Shown piece after piece: positions 30,569 to 38,728 of a stretch of 64,000 nt of DNA. Source of the stretch: Lysobacter sp. MMG2. Lineage in GTDB: Bacteria > Pseudomonadota > Gammaproteobacteria > Xanthomonadales > Xanthomonadaceae. The notes beneath the pieces are model-generated. The model was not told the DNA's origin and made no database searches. It saw nothing but the letters and a program-made list of their open reading frames with translations. Location of the stretch: the NCBI RefSeq assembly GCF_016735495.2, contig NZ_JAERQY020000003.1, forward strand, positions 1 to 64,000, in the 5' to 3' direction. A program made the position numbers and the translations under genes. Numbering within the stretch: the first letter of the stretch is position 1; every line of letters starts with the position of its first letter.

Positions 30569-30600
30569 CAGAAGGCCCGCCGGTAAGGGCGGGCCTTCTG
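30569..30600 (-). promoter_or_regulatory. Perfect 13-bp hairpin in the leader of the DUF932 gene
   Basis: CAGAAGGCCCGCC and GGCGGGCCTTCTG pair perfectly around GGTAAG. It lies 30 bases upstream of the DUF932 start and 19 bases after the 32-residue gene. No T-run follows on the minus strand, so terminator function is doubtful; a leader-control element is equally possible. Confidence 0.6.
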
Positions 30601-30618
30601 TGATGCCAGTGGAGCTGC

Positions 30619-30717
30619 TTAGGGAAGACGCATGTCCCGCTTCGTCAGCAGGCCTGCCAGTACAACAGCCGCTAGCGTTAGCAGTTGAACAATCGTCTCC
30701 TTGGTGTCATCGCGCAT
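30619..30717 (-). CDS. 32-residue putative membrane microprotein
   Basis: ATG at 30715-30717 reads MRDDTKETIVQLLTLAAVVL and ends AGLLTKRDMRLP: a short charged N-terminus, one membrane segment, and a basic tail. The ribosome binding site is weak (AAGG, 13 bases upstream). It is supported mainly by its protein-like composition and its position just ahead of the DUF932 gene. Could be chance. Confidence 0.4.
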   Translation of the reverse strand: MRDDTKETIVQLLTLAAVVLAGLLTKRDMRLP

Positions 30718-30909
30718 GGCTCTGACCTTGCCGTGAGCGCCTGGGACGTAACGCTCGGCCGTGAAGCAAGGGAGTCCCTGCTTCAGATGGGTATTAAGGG
30801 TTTGAAACTCTTTCTGTTCTGAGAACCTATCTGAAAGAACCCCGCTGCGCGCCTGCTTCCGGCCCGTCAAGCATCATGAGCACTGGCTTTCGGAAGCGCG
30901 GCGCAGAAG

Positions 30910-31374
30910 TTAGGCGCGGGTCCTGCGCTGCACCACGGTCTGATGGGTAATCCTACGGTTGATCTTCTCCTTCCAAGCAAGCTGTTTGGGAGATAGCTTT
31001 CGCTTCAGGCGGGTTTGGACAAGGAATGCATATTCCTGGTCGTAGATGTAGCCAAGCTTGCGTGCGTGTTCGATAACGTCCAGATTTGCGTTAGCAAAAG
31101 GGTCCTTGGCGATTCGCTTGAGCCCGTCAAACAGGTTGCCCGTATCGATGCCGATGAAGCGGTTGATGCAGACGTTACCGACATACGTTGAATTGCCTGT
31201 GAGCTTATTGGTGATGTAACAGTGCTCCTTAATCTCCTGGCCACATGGGCAGGAATCAAAGTCATCTGTAATCTCCACCGCAATCAAATCCCATTCCCCA
31301 CGAGCTTGTTCGAAGCTGGAGGCCTGCGAAAGCGGCAGGATGTGCGCCTTTAGCCGTTCAAAATTGTGGTCCAT
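30910..31374 (-). CDS. Hypothetical protein with zinc-finger-like cysteines
   Basis: A 154-residue protein. CPCGQEIKEHCYITN near residue 42 and VGNVCINRF near 64 give four spaced cysteines, like a zinc ribbon found in several phage and island proteins. The C-terminus is helical and basic (TRLKRKLSPKQLAWKEKINRR), suggesting nucleic-acid binding. ATG at 31372-31374 is preferred over one 9 bases upstream since GGGG then has the right spacing. Lies 152 bases downstream of the UvrD-type helicase gene. Function unknown. Confidence 0.6.
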   Translation of the reverse strand: MDHNFERLKAHILPLSQASSFEQARGEWDLIAVEITDDFDSCPCGQEIKEHCYITNKLTGNSTYVGNVCINRFIGIDTGNLFDGLKRIAKDPFANANLDVIEHARKLGYIYDQEYAFLVQTRLKRKLSPKQLAWKEKINRRITHQTVVQRRTRA

Positions 31375-31526
31375 CCGACACACCCCTACATATTTCGGTT
31401 GAGTGGCCGAGCCTTCGAGGCGCCACCACGCTTGAAGTCAATAGGGAAAATGCGCCGCCAGTCCGAACCAATAACGTAGCAGCGCCCCCAGGAGCGACAG
31501 CGACACACAGGCCCTTGCGTCCTCCC

Positions 31527-33308
31527 TCACCCCTGCCTGCTACGCCGATACAGTTCCTCCACCCAAGGCGAATGGTTGCCGTCTTGGAAAACGATGGAGA
31601 GTTCCTTGCGAGGCCGCGTTACACCGACATAGAAGAGTCGGCGAGCTTCGCGTAACCCCGCTTCTGAGCGGCTATCGCGGCGATCCGGCATGTCGCCTGC
31701 GTTCATCCCGTAGAGGATGACGGCGTCGAACTCACGTCCCTTGGCGCTGTGAAGCGTGCTCAAGCTGAGACGTCCAGAGCCCTCGATTCGACCGGCGAAG
31801 ATCTGGAGCGGCATGTCCCTGCTTTGAGCCGGGTCGGTTCTCGAGGCCATCTCGGCGCAGATGTCCCACTCTTGGTGCGGATTGCGGGCCAGTGAACGCC
31901 AAGGCGCAATCAACTCGCGGCAGAGCCGCTGGAGCCACACATGGGTCGTTTCGCCCGATCCAATGCTGCTTCTGAGAAACGCCACGAGTTGCAATGACAA
32001 TGCGTTCTCTTCCCGCTCACTCGCACCCGCGCCGTAAACCAGCGCCACGGCTTGGCGCCGTAGGCGCGCGAATTGTGGGTTCGCCTCGTGCCAGCCCCCG
32101 GCGACCCAGCGGGCGCACTCCTCGATGAAGCGTGCGAGGCGAGAGCTGCGCTTGACCAATGCGTTACCGTCGGTGCGGACGTACGGAAATCCAGCCGAGT
32201 CGAGCACACCAGCTATCTTGTTGCCCAGCCACGCAGCGCGATACAGAACAGCGATCTCATTCGCTGGATGGCGCTCGAGCAGAGACGGAAGCACCGTTCT
32301 AGCGATCGTTTCCGCTTGGGCATCGAGGCCGCCCTGGACCTTCCAGAACGTAAGTTCGCCATCAGCCGCGCCCTGCAGACCGTGGTAATCCCGTTCCTCA
32401 CCGAGCGCTCCCAGCGACGCCCGGATGATCCTCGCGCCCGACCGATAGTTGAACCGCAAGCGGATGGTGCGTACGTCAGCACGCACCGTCAGACTCTGCA
32501 AGAGTTGGGGATTGGCGCCCGTGAACCCGTAAATGGATTGATCGGGGTCGCCCACGGCAAATAGCCGCACCTGCCCTTCAAAACAGAGAAGGAGCACCAA
32601 TTCATGCAGTGCGTGGCCTAGATCCTGATACTCGTCGACAAACAGGACCGGGAAGCGCGCCTTAAGCGCGGCACGGATCCAAAGGTGGTCCTTGATCAGG
32701 CGGAAGGCGAGCAATGGCATGTCATCGAAATCAATGAGGCCCCGCCGACGTAGCTCCGCCTCGTACGCTTCGATGAAATCGGCAAGCTCTGGGTTCCTCC
32801 CGCGCCAGAGCGGAAGAGAGCGGTCCACGTCCCTCTGACGCTTCTGCGCGGCGTATATCCAGCGGTCGTGCGGATTCGCACTGTGATCGTTGAAGACTGC
32901 GGTGTGCGCCGCTTCGACGGCTGAGCGATGCTCGGCCTGGCTAGCCACCCGGAACCCCTCCGGCAGGAAACCCGGAAAGCACCGCGCATACGGCGTGATA
33001 ACTTGGGTCAGCGCGAAGCTATGGACCGTGCCGATGAAGGTGCGCTCACTCGCGGCCACCCCGAGCGCGCCTAGCCGCGCTTCAAGCTCGATTGCACACT
33101 CGTTGTTATAGGTGATGCACGCTACGCCGCGCGGTTCAACTACGTCTTTCGCCAACGTGCGCGCCATCGCCGTCGTCAGCGTCTTGGTCTTTCCACTTCC
33201 GGGGCCGGCCAGCACGACGCAGTGGCCCATCTCGCGCACGGCCTCACTTTGCTCGGGATTTTGAGCGAGATCGGCCAACGCCTTCGAGAGGGCAAAGTGG
33301 TTAGACAC
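31527..33308 (-). CDS. gajB: Gabija-type UvrD/Rep-like helicase
   Basis: A 593-residue SF1A helicase. Motifs: LAGPGSGKTKTL near residue 33, CITYNNECA near 63, VDEYQDLGHAL near 225, GDPDQSIYGF near 252, LRFNYRSG near 285, TLHSAKGREFDAVI near 515 and YVGVTRPRKEL near 565. All are intact. It starts at GTG and overlaps the OLD nuclease gene by 8 bases (GTGTCTAA), so the pair is translationally coupled. OLD nuclease plus UvrD helicase is the class 2 OLD or Gabija arrangement, an anti-phage system; the symbol rests on that context and motif set. Confidence 0.8.
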   Translation of the reverse strand: MSNHFALSKALADLAQNPEQSEAVREMGHCVVLAGPGSGKTKTLTTAMARTLAKDVVEPRGVACITYNNECAIELEARLGALGVAASERTFIGTVHSFALTQVITPYARCFPGFLPEGFRVASQAEHRSAVEAAHTAVFNDHSANPHDRWIYAAQKRQRDVDRSLPLWRGRNPELADFIEAYEAELRRRGLIDFDDMPLLAFRLIKDHLWIRAALKARFPVLFVDEYQDLGHALHELVLLLCFEGQVRLFAVGDPDQSIYGFTGANPQLLQSLTVRADVRTIRLRFNYRSGARIIRASLGALGEERDYHGLQGAADGELTFWKVQGGLDAQAETIARTVLPSLLERHPANEIAVLYRAAWLGNKIAGVLDSAGFPYVRTDGNALVKRSSRLARFIEECARWVAGGWHEANPQFARLRRQAVALVYGAGASEREENALSLQLVAFLRSSIGSGETTHVWLQRLCRELIAPWRSLARNPHQEWDICAEMASRTDPAQSRDMPLQIFAGRIEGSGRLSLSTLHSAKGREFDAVILYGMNAGDMPDRRDSRSEAGLREARRLFYVGVTRPRKELSIVFQDGNHSPWVEELYRRSRQG

Positions 33309-35082
33309 GTGATGCGACGAAGTGGATAGCCGCCTGTATGTACGGCGGCGGCGTCAAACCGTCTGGCAACTTACTTTTGAGCTTCGTGCTGAGACGGCCC
33401 TTCCCAATGTCGGCAACCATGGCGAGGAGCTGCGCGGCATCGATCGGTGCGCCGGCTCGCCATGCCGCGATTCGGCCAGAGCGGACAGGGCCGAAGCCTT
33501 GCTCATCGAGAATGTCGAGCAAAGCACCTTGGAGCTGTTGGACGGCGCCGACCGACACCTCGAACGTGTGTTCGTTCAAGAAGACTCCGGCAGGTGCAGC
33601 GCCATTGCTAAACGATGCAAAGTCGGCGGCATTCCATGCGGCTCGTTGTGTTGGGTTCAACTTCGTCTGACCGGTGGCATCGGCTGCAGCGTCGAAGATG
33701 CCGAGGGTGCGCACTTTGCCAAGGGGGGGCTTGGTCCCGTCGAGGGGGTCCCAGTCAGTCACCACGGCATACGGAAGGCCCAGACTCGCCGCGAGCTTGA
33801 CGTATGGTGCGAAGTTCACGCCGGCGACATTGCATACCGTTATGCCTCGCCGATCCAGGTTTATGCCAATGGCGTCGGCGAAGACCGGCATCAGCGTTTC
33901 CTCCGCATCCCCTTCGACGAAGATGACTCCCCGTGCGAAGAGCATTTCCGACCGCGTGGCGTTAAGGTACCGCTCGATGTCCTCGAGTTCAGTGTCCGTC
34001 ACAGGCAGGTTGGCCAACGAATACCCCCACGTCGCACCATTTCGCGCTCTCAAGTGAACGATCGAGCGCAGCGGCGTCACCGCCGTGAGTGTCGGCGAAT
34101 GAGTGGTCACAACGAGCGCTTGGGCGGGATCGCCCGCGTTGAACATCTTGTCAAATACGGCCCGCTGCAGATGGGGATGCAGATGTGCCTCCGGCTCCTC
34201 GATACATAGAAGCGAGTAGTTGCGCTCGTTCTTTTCCCGGCGCCAAGTGAACTCGGCGAGCTTCAGCGCGATGAGCGCGACGTTGGCCGATCCCAGACTG
34301 GCCTCGGCGATTCCCCGCTTGCCGTTATCGATGAACATTGCGATCGATCGGAAGAGCCGAAGCGGATCGGCGGGAGCGAAGCGCAAGCGTGCGTCGATAT
34401 CGTGTGCCGTGCTCGCGAGATCCAGCATGCCGGCACGCAATGACTCCTCCAGCGCCGTGACGCTTGGGAAGCTCTCGAGCTTCCGAGTGGCGGACTCAAG
34501 ATCCGCAGCGACAGAATCCAGGTCGGCTCGACCAACGCCTGCGATTGCGCCCTCGAGCAACGGCCTGAGCGGCGAGCTTCGCCATGAGGCAAGTTGTCCC
34601 TCCGCGTCGCGCAGAGCATCCAGCATGTCGACTGCAATGCGCCGCCGGACACGGCTTGGCACCGACCGCGCTTCGTCGCCGCCGCCGAAGACGATGAACT
34701 CACAGTCCTCGCCCGACGCGGGTTGGCCTGCAATTTCGGGCTTCTTGCGAAAAACGTAGCTCAACCGAGCAATCGCCGGGTTTTCTGCAGTGCGAAAATC
34801 TGTCAGTAGAGCCACGAGAGCGTCATCGCCGTCAAAATCGGCGAAATCGACATGAACTTCGATCTGCGGGTTCGTCGCCCAGTCACAGCTATCCCAGAAG
34901 TCCGAAAGTTTCAGCTGACGCGCCGAATCGGGAAGCGTGGGGTCCAGCACCAACCGGATGGCGAAAAGCAGATTGGTCTTGCCGACCCGATTCTCGCCGA
35001 GCAGCACGACATTGCCGGCTAGCGGTACGTCGATCGCCTGGAAATTTCGAAAATTGCGCACACTCAATTTGGCCAGACGCAT
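33301..35082 (-). CDS. gajA: Gabija-type OLD-family nuclease (ATPase-TOPRIM)
   Basis: A 593-residue protein. The N-terminal ABC-type ATPase starts LAKLSVRNFRNFQ, with Walker A GENRVGKTN near residue 30 and Walker B CIEEPEAHLHP near 295. The C-terminal TOPRIM nuclease has VIFVEGDAEE near 385 (the catalytic Glu) and VVTDWDPLDG near 445 (the Asp pair). ATG at 35080-35082 has GGGGA 7 bases upstream; the frame before it is not protein-like. In Gabija, GajA nicks phage DNA when nucleotide levels fall and GajB helps; lengths fit. No neighbour is needed for the core system. Confidence 0.85.
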   Translation of the reverse strand: MRLAKLSVRNFRNFQAIDVPLAGNVVLLGENRVGKTNLLFAIRLVLDPTLPDSARQLKLSDFWDSCDWATNPQIEVHVDFADFDGDDALVALLTDFRTAENPAIARLSYVFRKKPEIAGQPASGEDCEFIVFGGGDEARSVPSRVRRRIAVDMLDALRDAEGQLASWRSSPLRPLLEGAIAGVGRADLDSVAADLESATRKLESFPSVTALEESLRAGMLDLASTAHDIDARLRFAPADPLRLFRSIAMFIDNGKRGIAEASLGSANVALIALKLAEFTWRREKNERNYSLLCIEEPEAHLHPHLQRAVFDKMFNAGDPAQALVVTTHSPTLTAVTPLRSIVHLRARNGATWGYSLANLPVTDTELEDIERYLNATRSEMLFARGVIFVEGDAEETLMPVFADAIGINLDRRGITVCNVAGVNFAPYVKLAASLGLPYAVVTDWDPLDGTKPPLGKVRTLGIFDAAADATGQTKLNPTQRAAWNAADFASFSNGAAPAGVFLNEHTFEVSVGAVQQLQGALLDILDEQGFGPVRSGRIAAWRAGAPIDAAQLLAMVADIGKGRLSTKLKSKLPDGLTPPPYIQAAIHFVASRV

Positions 35083-35316
35083 CGATTCCCCTTTTTGTTC
35101 TCGTTGCCGACGGATGCTCTCGCAGAGAGAGCACCCGGCGGGCCAAGTAACCTCACCTTCTGTCATTGCCCCAATGGACGGCCGGCCATGTGGTCTACAA
35201 CTCAGAACGATTGAGCAGATCTTGGCGCGGCTCGCCTGTTCCTGGGCGAAGAATTGCTAGGCGACTCGCACCCTGCGCCGGTGCGCGCAGTCATACGAGG
35301 CGCGCTGAGGCGTCGA

Positions 35317-36414
35317 TCAATCTACGAGCCGCAGATGTCCTCGCCGTGGGGGCGTGGTCTGCGCCGCCAGGTTGGTGATCCCCAGGGAAACCGACGTCAG
35401 GCCGAACAGCAAGCGGTGAAGCTCCTCAACGGGTAGCCGCAGGTCCACCGCAATTTCACGCAGCCCCTGGCCCCTTGCCTTCATAGCATCGAATACCTTC
35501 TTGAACACCAAGGATGTTTCCCGCTCAGCGCTGTCAACCTCACGCGTGCGCATCCCTTGACTGCTCAGCTCGATGCAGAGCGACTTGTAGAGCCACTCGG
35601 TCAACACGCCCACCTTGTGCAGCCGATACACCAGAGCCATCGCCGACACGTTCCAGCGCTTCTTGAGCCGCAACACGTCGACTACCGAGGGGCACTGGGA
35701 CGCGAGGGCCAGCATTTCGGTCTTGGGCATCAAGAGCGCGGAGGCGAATGCATTCGCTTCGGCTTCCACCTGCTTGCCCTTGGCCTCGCCGTGTCGGTGC
35801 AGCACCAAGTGGCCAAGCTCATGCGCCGCGTCGAACCGGCTCGATTCGGAGGACTTGACTGTGTTCAAAAAAACAAACGGCGTTTGCCCTTCGCGCCACG
35901 AGGAGAACGCATTCACCTCTCGGCTGTCTTCCACGAGCGAGAAAACGCGTACGCCACGTGACTCCAGCAGGTGGATCATGTTCCTGATCGGCAGGACCCC
36001 CAGCCCCCACTCCGCACGCACTATCTCCGCCGCGGCCTCCGGATCCGCACCGGTGAGATCGGGCACGGCCACCGCCGGTAGGTGGAAATTGCGCTCCATC
36101 CACGCCGAAAACTCAAACGCGTAGCCGCCCGCCGCCAGCGCGGCATCGCGCTGGGCTGAGGTCATGCGTGAGAACGACCGAAAACTGGCGTTTTCGGGCG
36201 TTGGCAACGTCAGGTCTGGGGCAAAAAAGAACTCGGCTGTGACGCCAAGTACTTGTGCGAGGCGGGCAAGCGTTCCCAACGAGGGTTGCCGCCCGTCCTC
36301 ATAAAGCGCGACGCTCTTATGCGTGACTTCAGCGCGCTCGGCGAGTTGTTTCTTGCTGAGCTTCGCGCGTTGTCGCGCCGCGACGAGTCGCGAGGGATTG
36401 AAAGGTCGTTCCAT
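35317..36414 (-). CDS. XRE-family regulator fused to ImmA/IrrE metallopeptidase
   Basis: A 365-residue protein. Residues 8-62 are an XRE helix-turn-helix (RLVAARQRAKLSKKQLAERA ... SLGTLARLAQVLGV). Residues near 195 hold AAHELGHLVLHRHG, the HExxH zinc-peptidase site of ImmA/IrrE, followed by EAEANAFASALLMP, the usual third-ligand region. Such proteins control mobile elements or toxin pairs by cleaving repressors. The gene follows the 221-residue gene by 6 bases, so they form a pair. Start at ATG 36412-36414; the ribosome binding site is weak, which suggests coupling to the gene before it. Confidence 0.9.
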   Translation of the reverse strand: MERPFNPSRLVAARQRAKLSKKQLAERAEVTHKSVALYEDGRQPSLGTLARLAQVLGVTAEFFFAPDLTLPTPENASFRSFSRMTSAQRDAALAAGGYAFEFSAWMERNFHLPAVAVPDLTGADPEAAAEIVRAEWGLGVLPIRNMIHLLESRGVRVFSLVEDSREVNAFSSWREGQTPFVFLNTVKSSESSRFDAAHELGHLVLHRHGEAKGKQVEAEANAFASALLMPKTEMLALASQCPSVVDVLRLKKRWNVSAMALVYRLHKVGVLTEWLYKSLCIELSSQGMRTREVDSAERETSLVFKKVFDAMKARGQGLREIAVDLRLPVEELHRLLFGLTSVSLGITNLAAQTTPPRRGHLRLVD

Positions 36415-36420
36415 GGCGCA

Positions 36421-37086
36421 TCAGGACTGCTTCGGAATGACGTCGAAATCGATGTCGGGCAGCTCGTCGGAGGCGTTGCCCTGGACTTCAGGGAATAGCG
36501 GCATCGGCGGCAGGATATAGCGCACCGACCAGTCGTTGATCTTGTCGGCGTCCGACATGCCCGTTGGCCGCGAAAGCTCCACCCGCATATGGCCTGCTTC
36601 GAGGTCGATGTAGTACAGGAACAACCACAGCGCTTGCCCCACGCCTGTTGGCACGGGTGCGCGATCAGCAGACTGCATGGGAAACAGCAGCCCTTGGCGG
36701 GCATTGAACTGCACGCTGGTCGCGGTCTGGCTGCCCTTATCGTTTCGCGTCTGCGGGTTGCGGTTTGGAACACCCGTATCGGCATTGCCGCTGCTCACGG
36801 TGATGCTGAGCTTGCCATTCGGCGCAACGATCCGTGGCTGGCCGGCGGGGTCCTCAGGCACCCAACCCTTCGGGATCAGGGTCGCGCGCAACTGGGCCGT
36901 GCCTTCCGCCCAGGCATTTGTGCCGTTGAACCCCTTCGGATGAAGGGCACTCACCCGGACGAAGCCCTGGTAGATGCGTGCAGCAACGTCCCTCAGGTCT
37001 TGGATGCCCAGGGCAAACCCCCGTTGCAGCTCGATTTCGATTCGGTCCGCGTCGACGAACACGTGCTGCGGGGCGAGCTGGTCCAT
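36421..37086 (-). CDS. Hypothetical partner of the XRE-ImmA protein
   Basis: A 221-residue soluble protein, with beta strands (IEIELQRGFALG, QLRATLIPKGWV, KLSITVSSGN) and a C-terminal LWLFLYYIDLEAGHMRVELS. Genes of this type occur directly before XRE-ImmA genes in genomic islands, but I cannot name a domain. ATG at 37084-37086. Could be the effector or sensor of a two-gene system regulated by its partner. Confidence 0.65.
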   Translation of the reverse strand: MDQLAPQHVFVDADRIEIELQRGFALGIQDLRDVAARIYQGFVRVSALHPKGFNGTNAWAEGTAQLRATLIPKGWVPEDPAGQPRIVAPNGKLSITVSSGNADTGVPNRNPQTRNDKGSQTATSVQFNARQGLLFPMQSADRAPVPTGVGQALWLFLYYIDLEAGHMRVELSRPTGMSDADKINDWSVRYILPPMPLFPEVQGNASDELPDIDFDVIPKQS

Positions 37087-37293
37087 TCGGGCGGCCTAGA
37101 CAGAGAGTGAGTTCCAGTTTTTATACATCCTTCGATGTGGAAAAACAAGAACCTGCCGCAGGCTCGGGACACATCCCTCGGGGCCGACCAACCTCGAAGC
37201 CCAACCGATACCGTGGCCCTCAGCGACTATGAGGTTGGCCAGCGAGACGCCGGCGAAAGCCGGCGCCCCTAGTGTCAGGAGTAGGAGCCGCCG

Positions 37294-38412
37294 TCAGTTG
37301 CGATCCCGTTGGGCGCTGATCCGAGCGAATAGCTGTCCGGCCGTCTGGCGCGCAGCGACATCGGCGCCGCTCGGGAGCGGGTCCAAGTCGATGCCCTCGT
37401 CGCCGCCGACGTAGGCAGGTCCCCCTATGTCATCGTCGTAGGGCGTGCCGTCCTCGTTGATGGCCTCGTACCGATCCTGACTCAGGTCGTCCTCTAGCAG
37501 GCGGGACAGATGCATCCACACCCAGGCCTGATCGTTTGACTCGCCATGGTCAAGGATCAACGCACGCATTGCGCCGATGTCGCCTTCCTGCGCAGCGACC
37601 GTGAGCCAATAACGTACCTTCTCTCCATCTCCGTGCTCGTCAGCGAGCTCGACCATGCTCATCGGGTCCATTTCATCCGATGGCTCCCGCTCAAGAACCG
37701 CCGGGTCACCGTAGCGTTCGGCCGTTTCCAATAGCGCGCGAATGTCTCCGCCCCGGGCCGCGGCCAGCAGATGGTGGCGGTACTTTTCTTCGACTCGCAG
37801 TCCGTTGGCCTCGATATCTGCGAAGCTCACGAACGGGCTCGTCCAAGTGCCCTCGCGCTTTACCTGCCGCCTCATTCGTTCTTCTTCGTCGCCAAACAGA
37901 ATCGCTTCGGGCTCGAGCAGCTTCGCGATGGCCAAGTGCGCGCCCGGCGCCCCGCGCTGAGCCGCCGCCTCCAAGCCTTCCTGCAGCAACCGCTGGCGTC
38001 CGAAGTGGAGGCCCAGTGTCCCGTGCGTGGCTTCGACGACATGCATCCGCACCCACTCGTGCCAGTCGGGGTCATCTTCATGACCTTCGACCGCTACGAT
38101 CAGCGCATCGAACCGCACCGGCGCGTAGCCGGCGTCGTGCAGAAATAGAGGCAGCCCTTCTACGACTCGCTCACCCTCGTCCGCAGGAAGACCGAGCTCT
38201 CGGCAGCGAGCCCGCATGGCTCCTGGGTCGGGATCGATACCGGTGAGGCTAAACGGCACGTCGCACCAGGTCGCGTCATGCTGGAACGCGGCGTGGGTGG
38301 CATAGCCCACCGCGGCGGCGAGCAGCTCATGGACATGGCTGCGCTTGAGTGGCGTGACGCAGCGTGCCTGGAGGAACGCGTGCGCACGGTAGGCCTGTTC
38401 TTTGATGGTCAT
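37294..38412 (-). CDS. Hypothetical protein with Sel1/TPR-like helical repeats
   Basis: A 372-residue acidic protein. Its N-terminus (KEQAYRAHAFLQARC, SHVHELLAAAVGYATHAAFQ) is a helical domain, and later segments (EGLEAAAQRGAPGAHLAIAK, HLLAAARGGDIRALLETAER, YWLTVAAQEGDIGAMRALIL) fit Sel1-like repeats of about 36 residues, used for protein binding. GGGCGAG lies before the ATG at 38410-38412. It is alone between the ImmA pair and the divergent rmuC gene. No catalytic motif is visible. Confidence 0.7.
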   Translation of the reverse strand: MTIKEQAYRAHAFLQARCVTPLKRSHVHELLAAAVGYATHAAFQHDATWCDVPFSLTGIDPDPGAMRARCRELGLPADEGERVVEGLPLFLHDAGYAPVRFDALIVAVEGHEDDPDWHEWVRMHVVEATHGTLGLHFGRQRLLQEGLEAAAQRGAPGAHLAIAKLLEPEAILFGDEEERMRRQVKREGTWTSPFVSFADIEANGLRVEEKYRHHLLAAARGGDIRALLETAERYGDPAVLEREPSDEMDPMSMVELADEHGDGEKVRYWLTVAAQEGDIGAMRALILDHGESNDQAWVWMHLSRLLEDDLSQDRYEAINEDGTPYDDDIGGPAYVGGDEGIDLDPLPSGADVAARQTAGQLFARISAQRDRN

Positions 38413-38728
38413 GACTCGCCCTCGATGGCCAGGCCGATCCGGGTCAGGCGCACACGTTTAAATCCCCGGCAGCCGGGCCAGAAGTCGAATCGATTCTAGG
38501 GATCAGGCCTGTTTTTGCTCGTGTGCAAGCAGGGCGGGCGCCTCGGCCAGTCTAATCCCGGCAGCAGTCGATTCCAACTGCTAAGCCCACTTTCGACCAG
38601 AAGCGGGCGCCTCTTACATCGGACCTTTGGTCTTCTGGCCTCCCATTGCTACGGAAACAAGATCCTAAGCGAAAGCAGCTTAAACCATGATATCTATCCA
38701 GCTCTCAAGGTTAATCAGGGGGCTTGGA
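38413..38728. other. Intergenic region between divergent genes
   Basis: 316 bases without a gene. At about 38588-38612 the sequence CACTTTCGACCAGAAGCGGGC weakly resembles the reverse complement of the P1 hairpin of the left array; with several mismatches it may be chance. The promoters of rmuC (plus) and of the Sel1-like gene (minus) must be here; no convincing consensus boxes were found. Confidence 0.3.

Noticed and set aside
38588-38612. A distant copy of the array repeat
   Set aside because: Only part of P1 is matched with several mismatches and no TTAGCACC; chance cannot be excluded.
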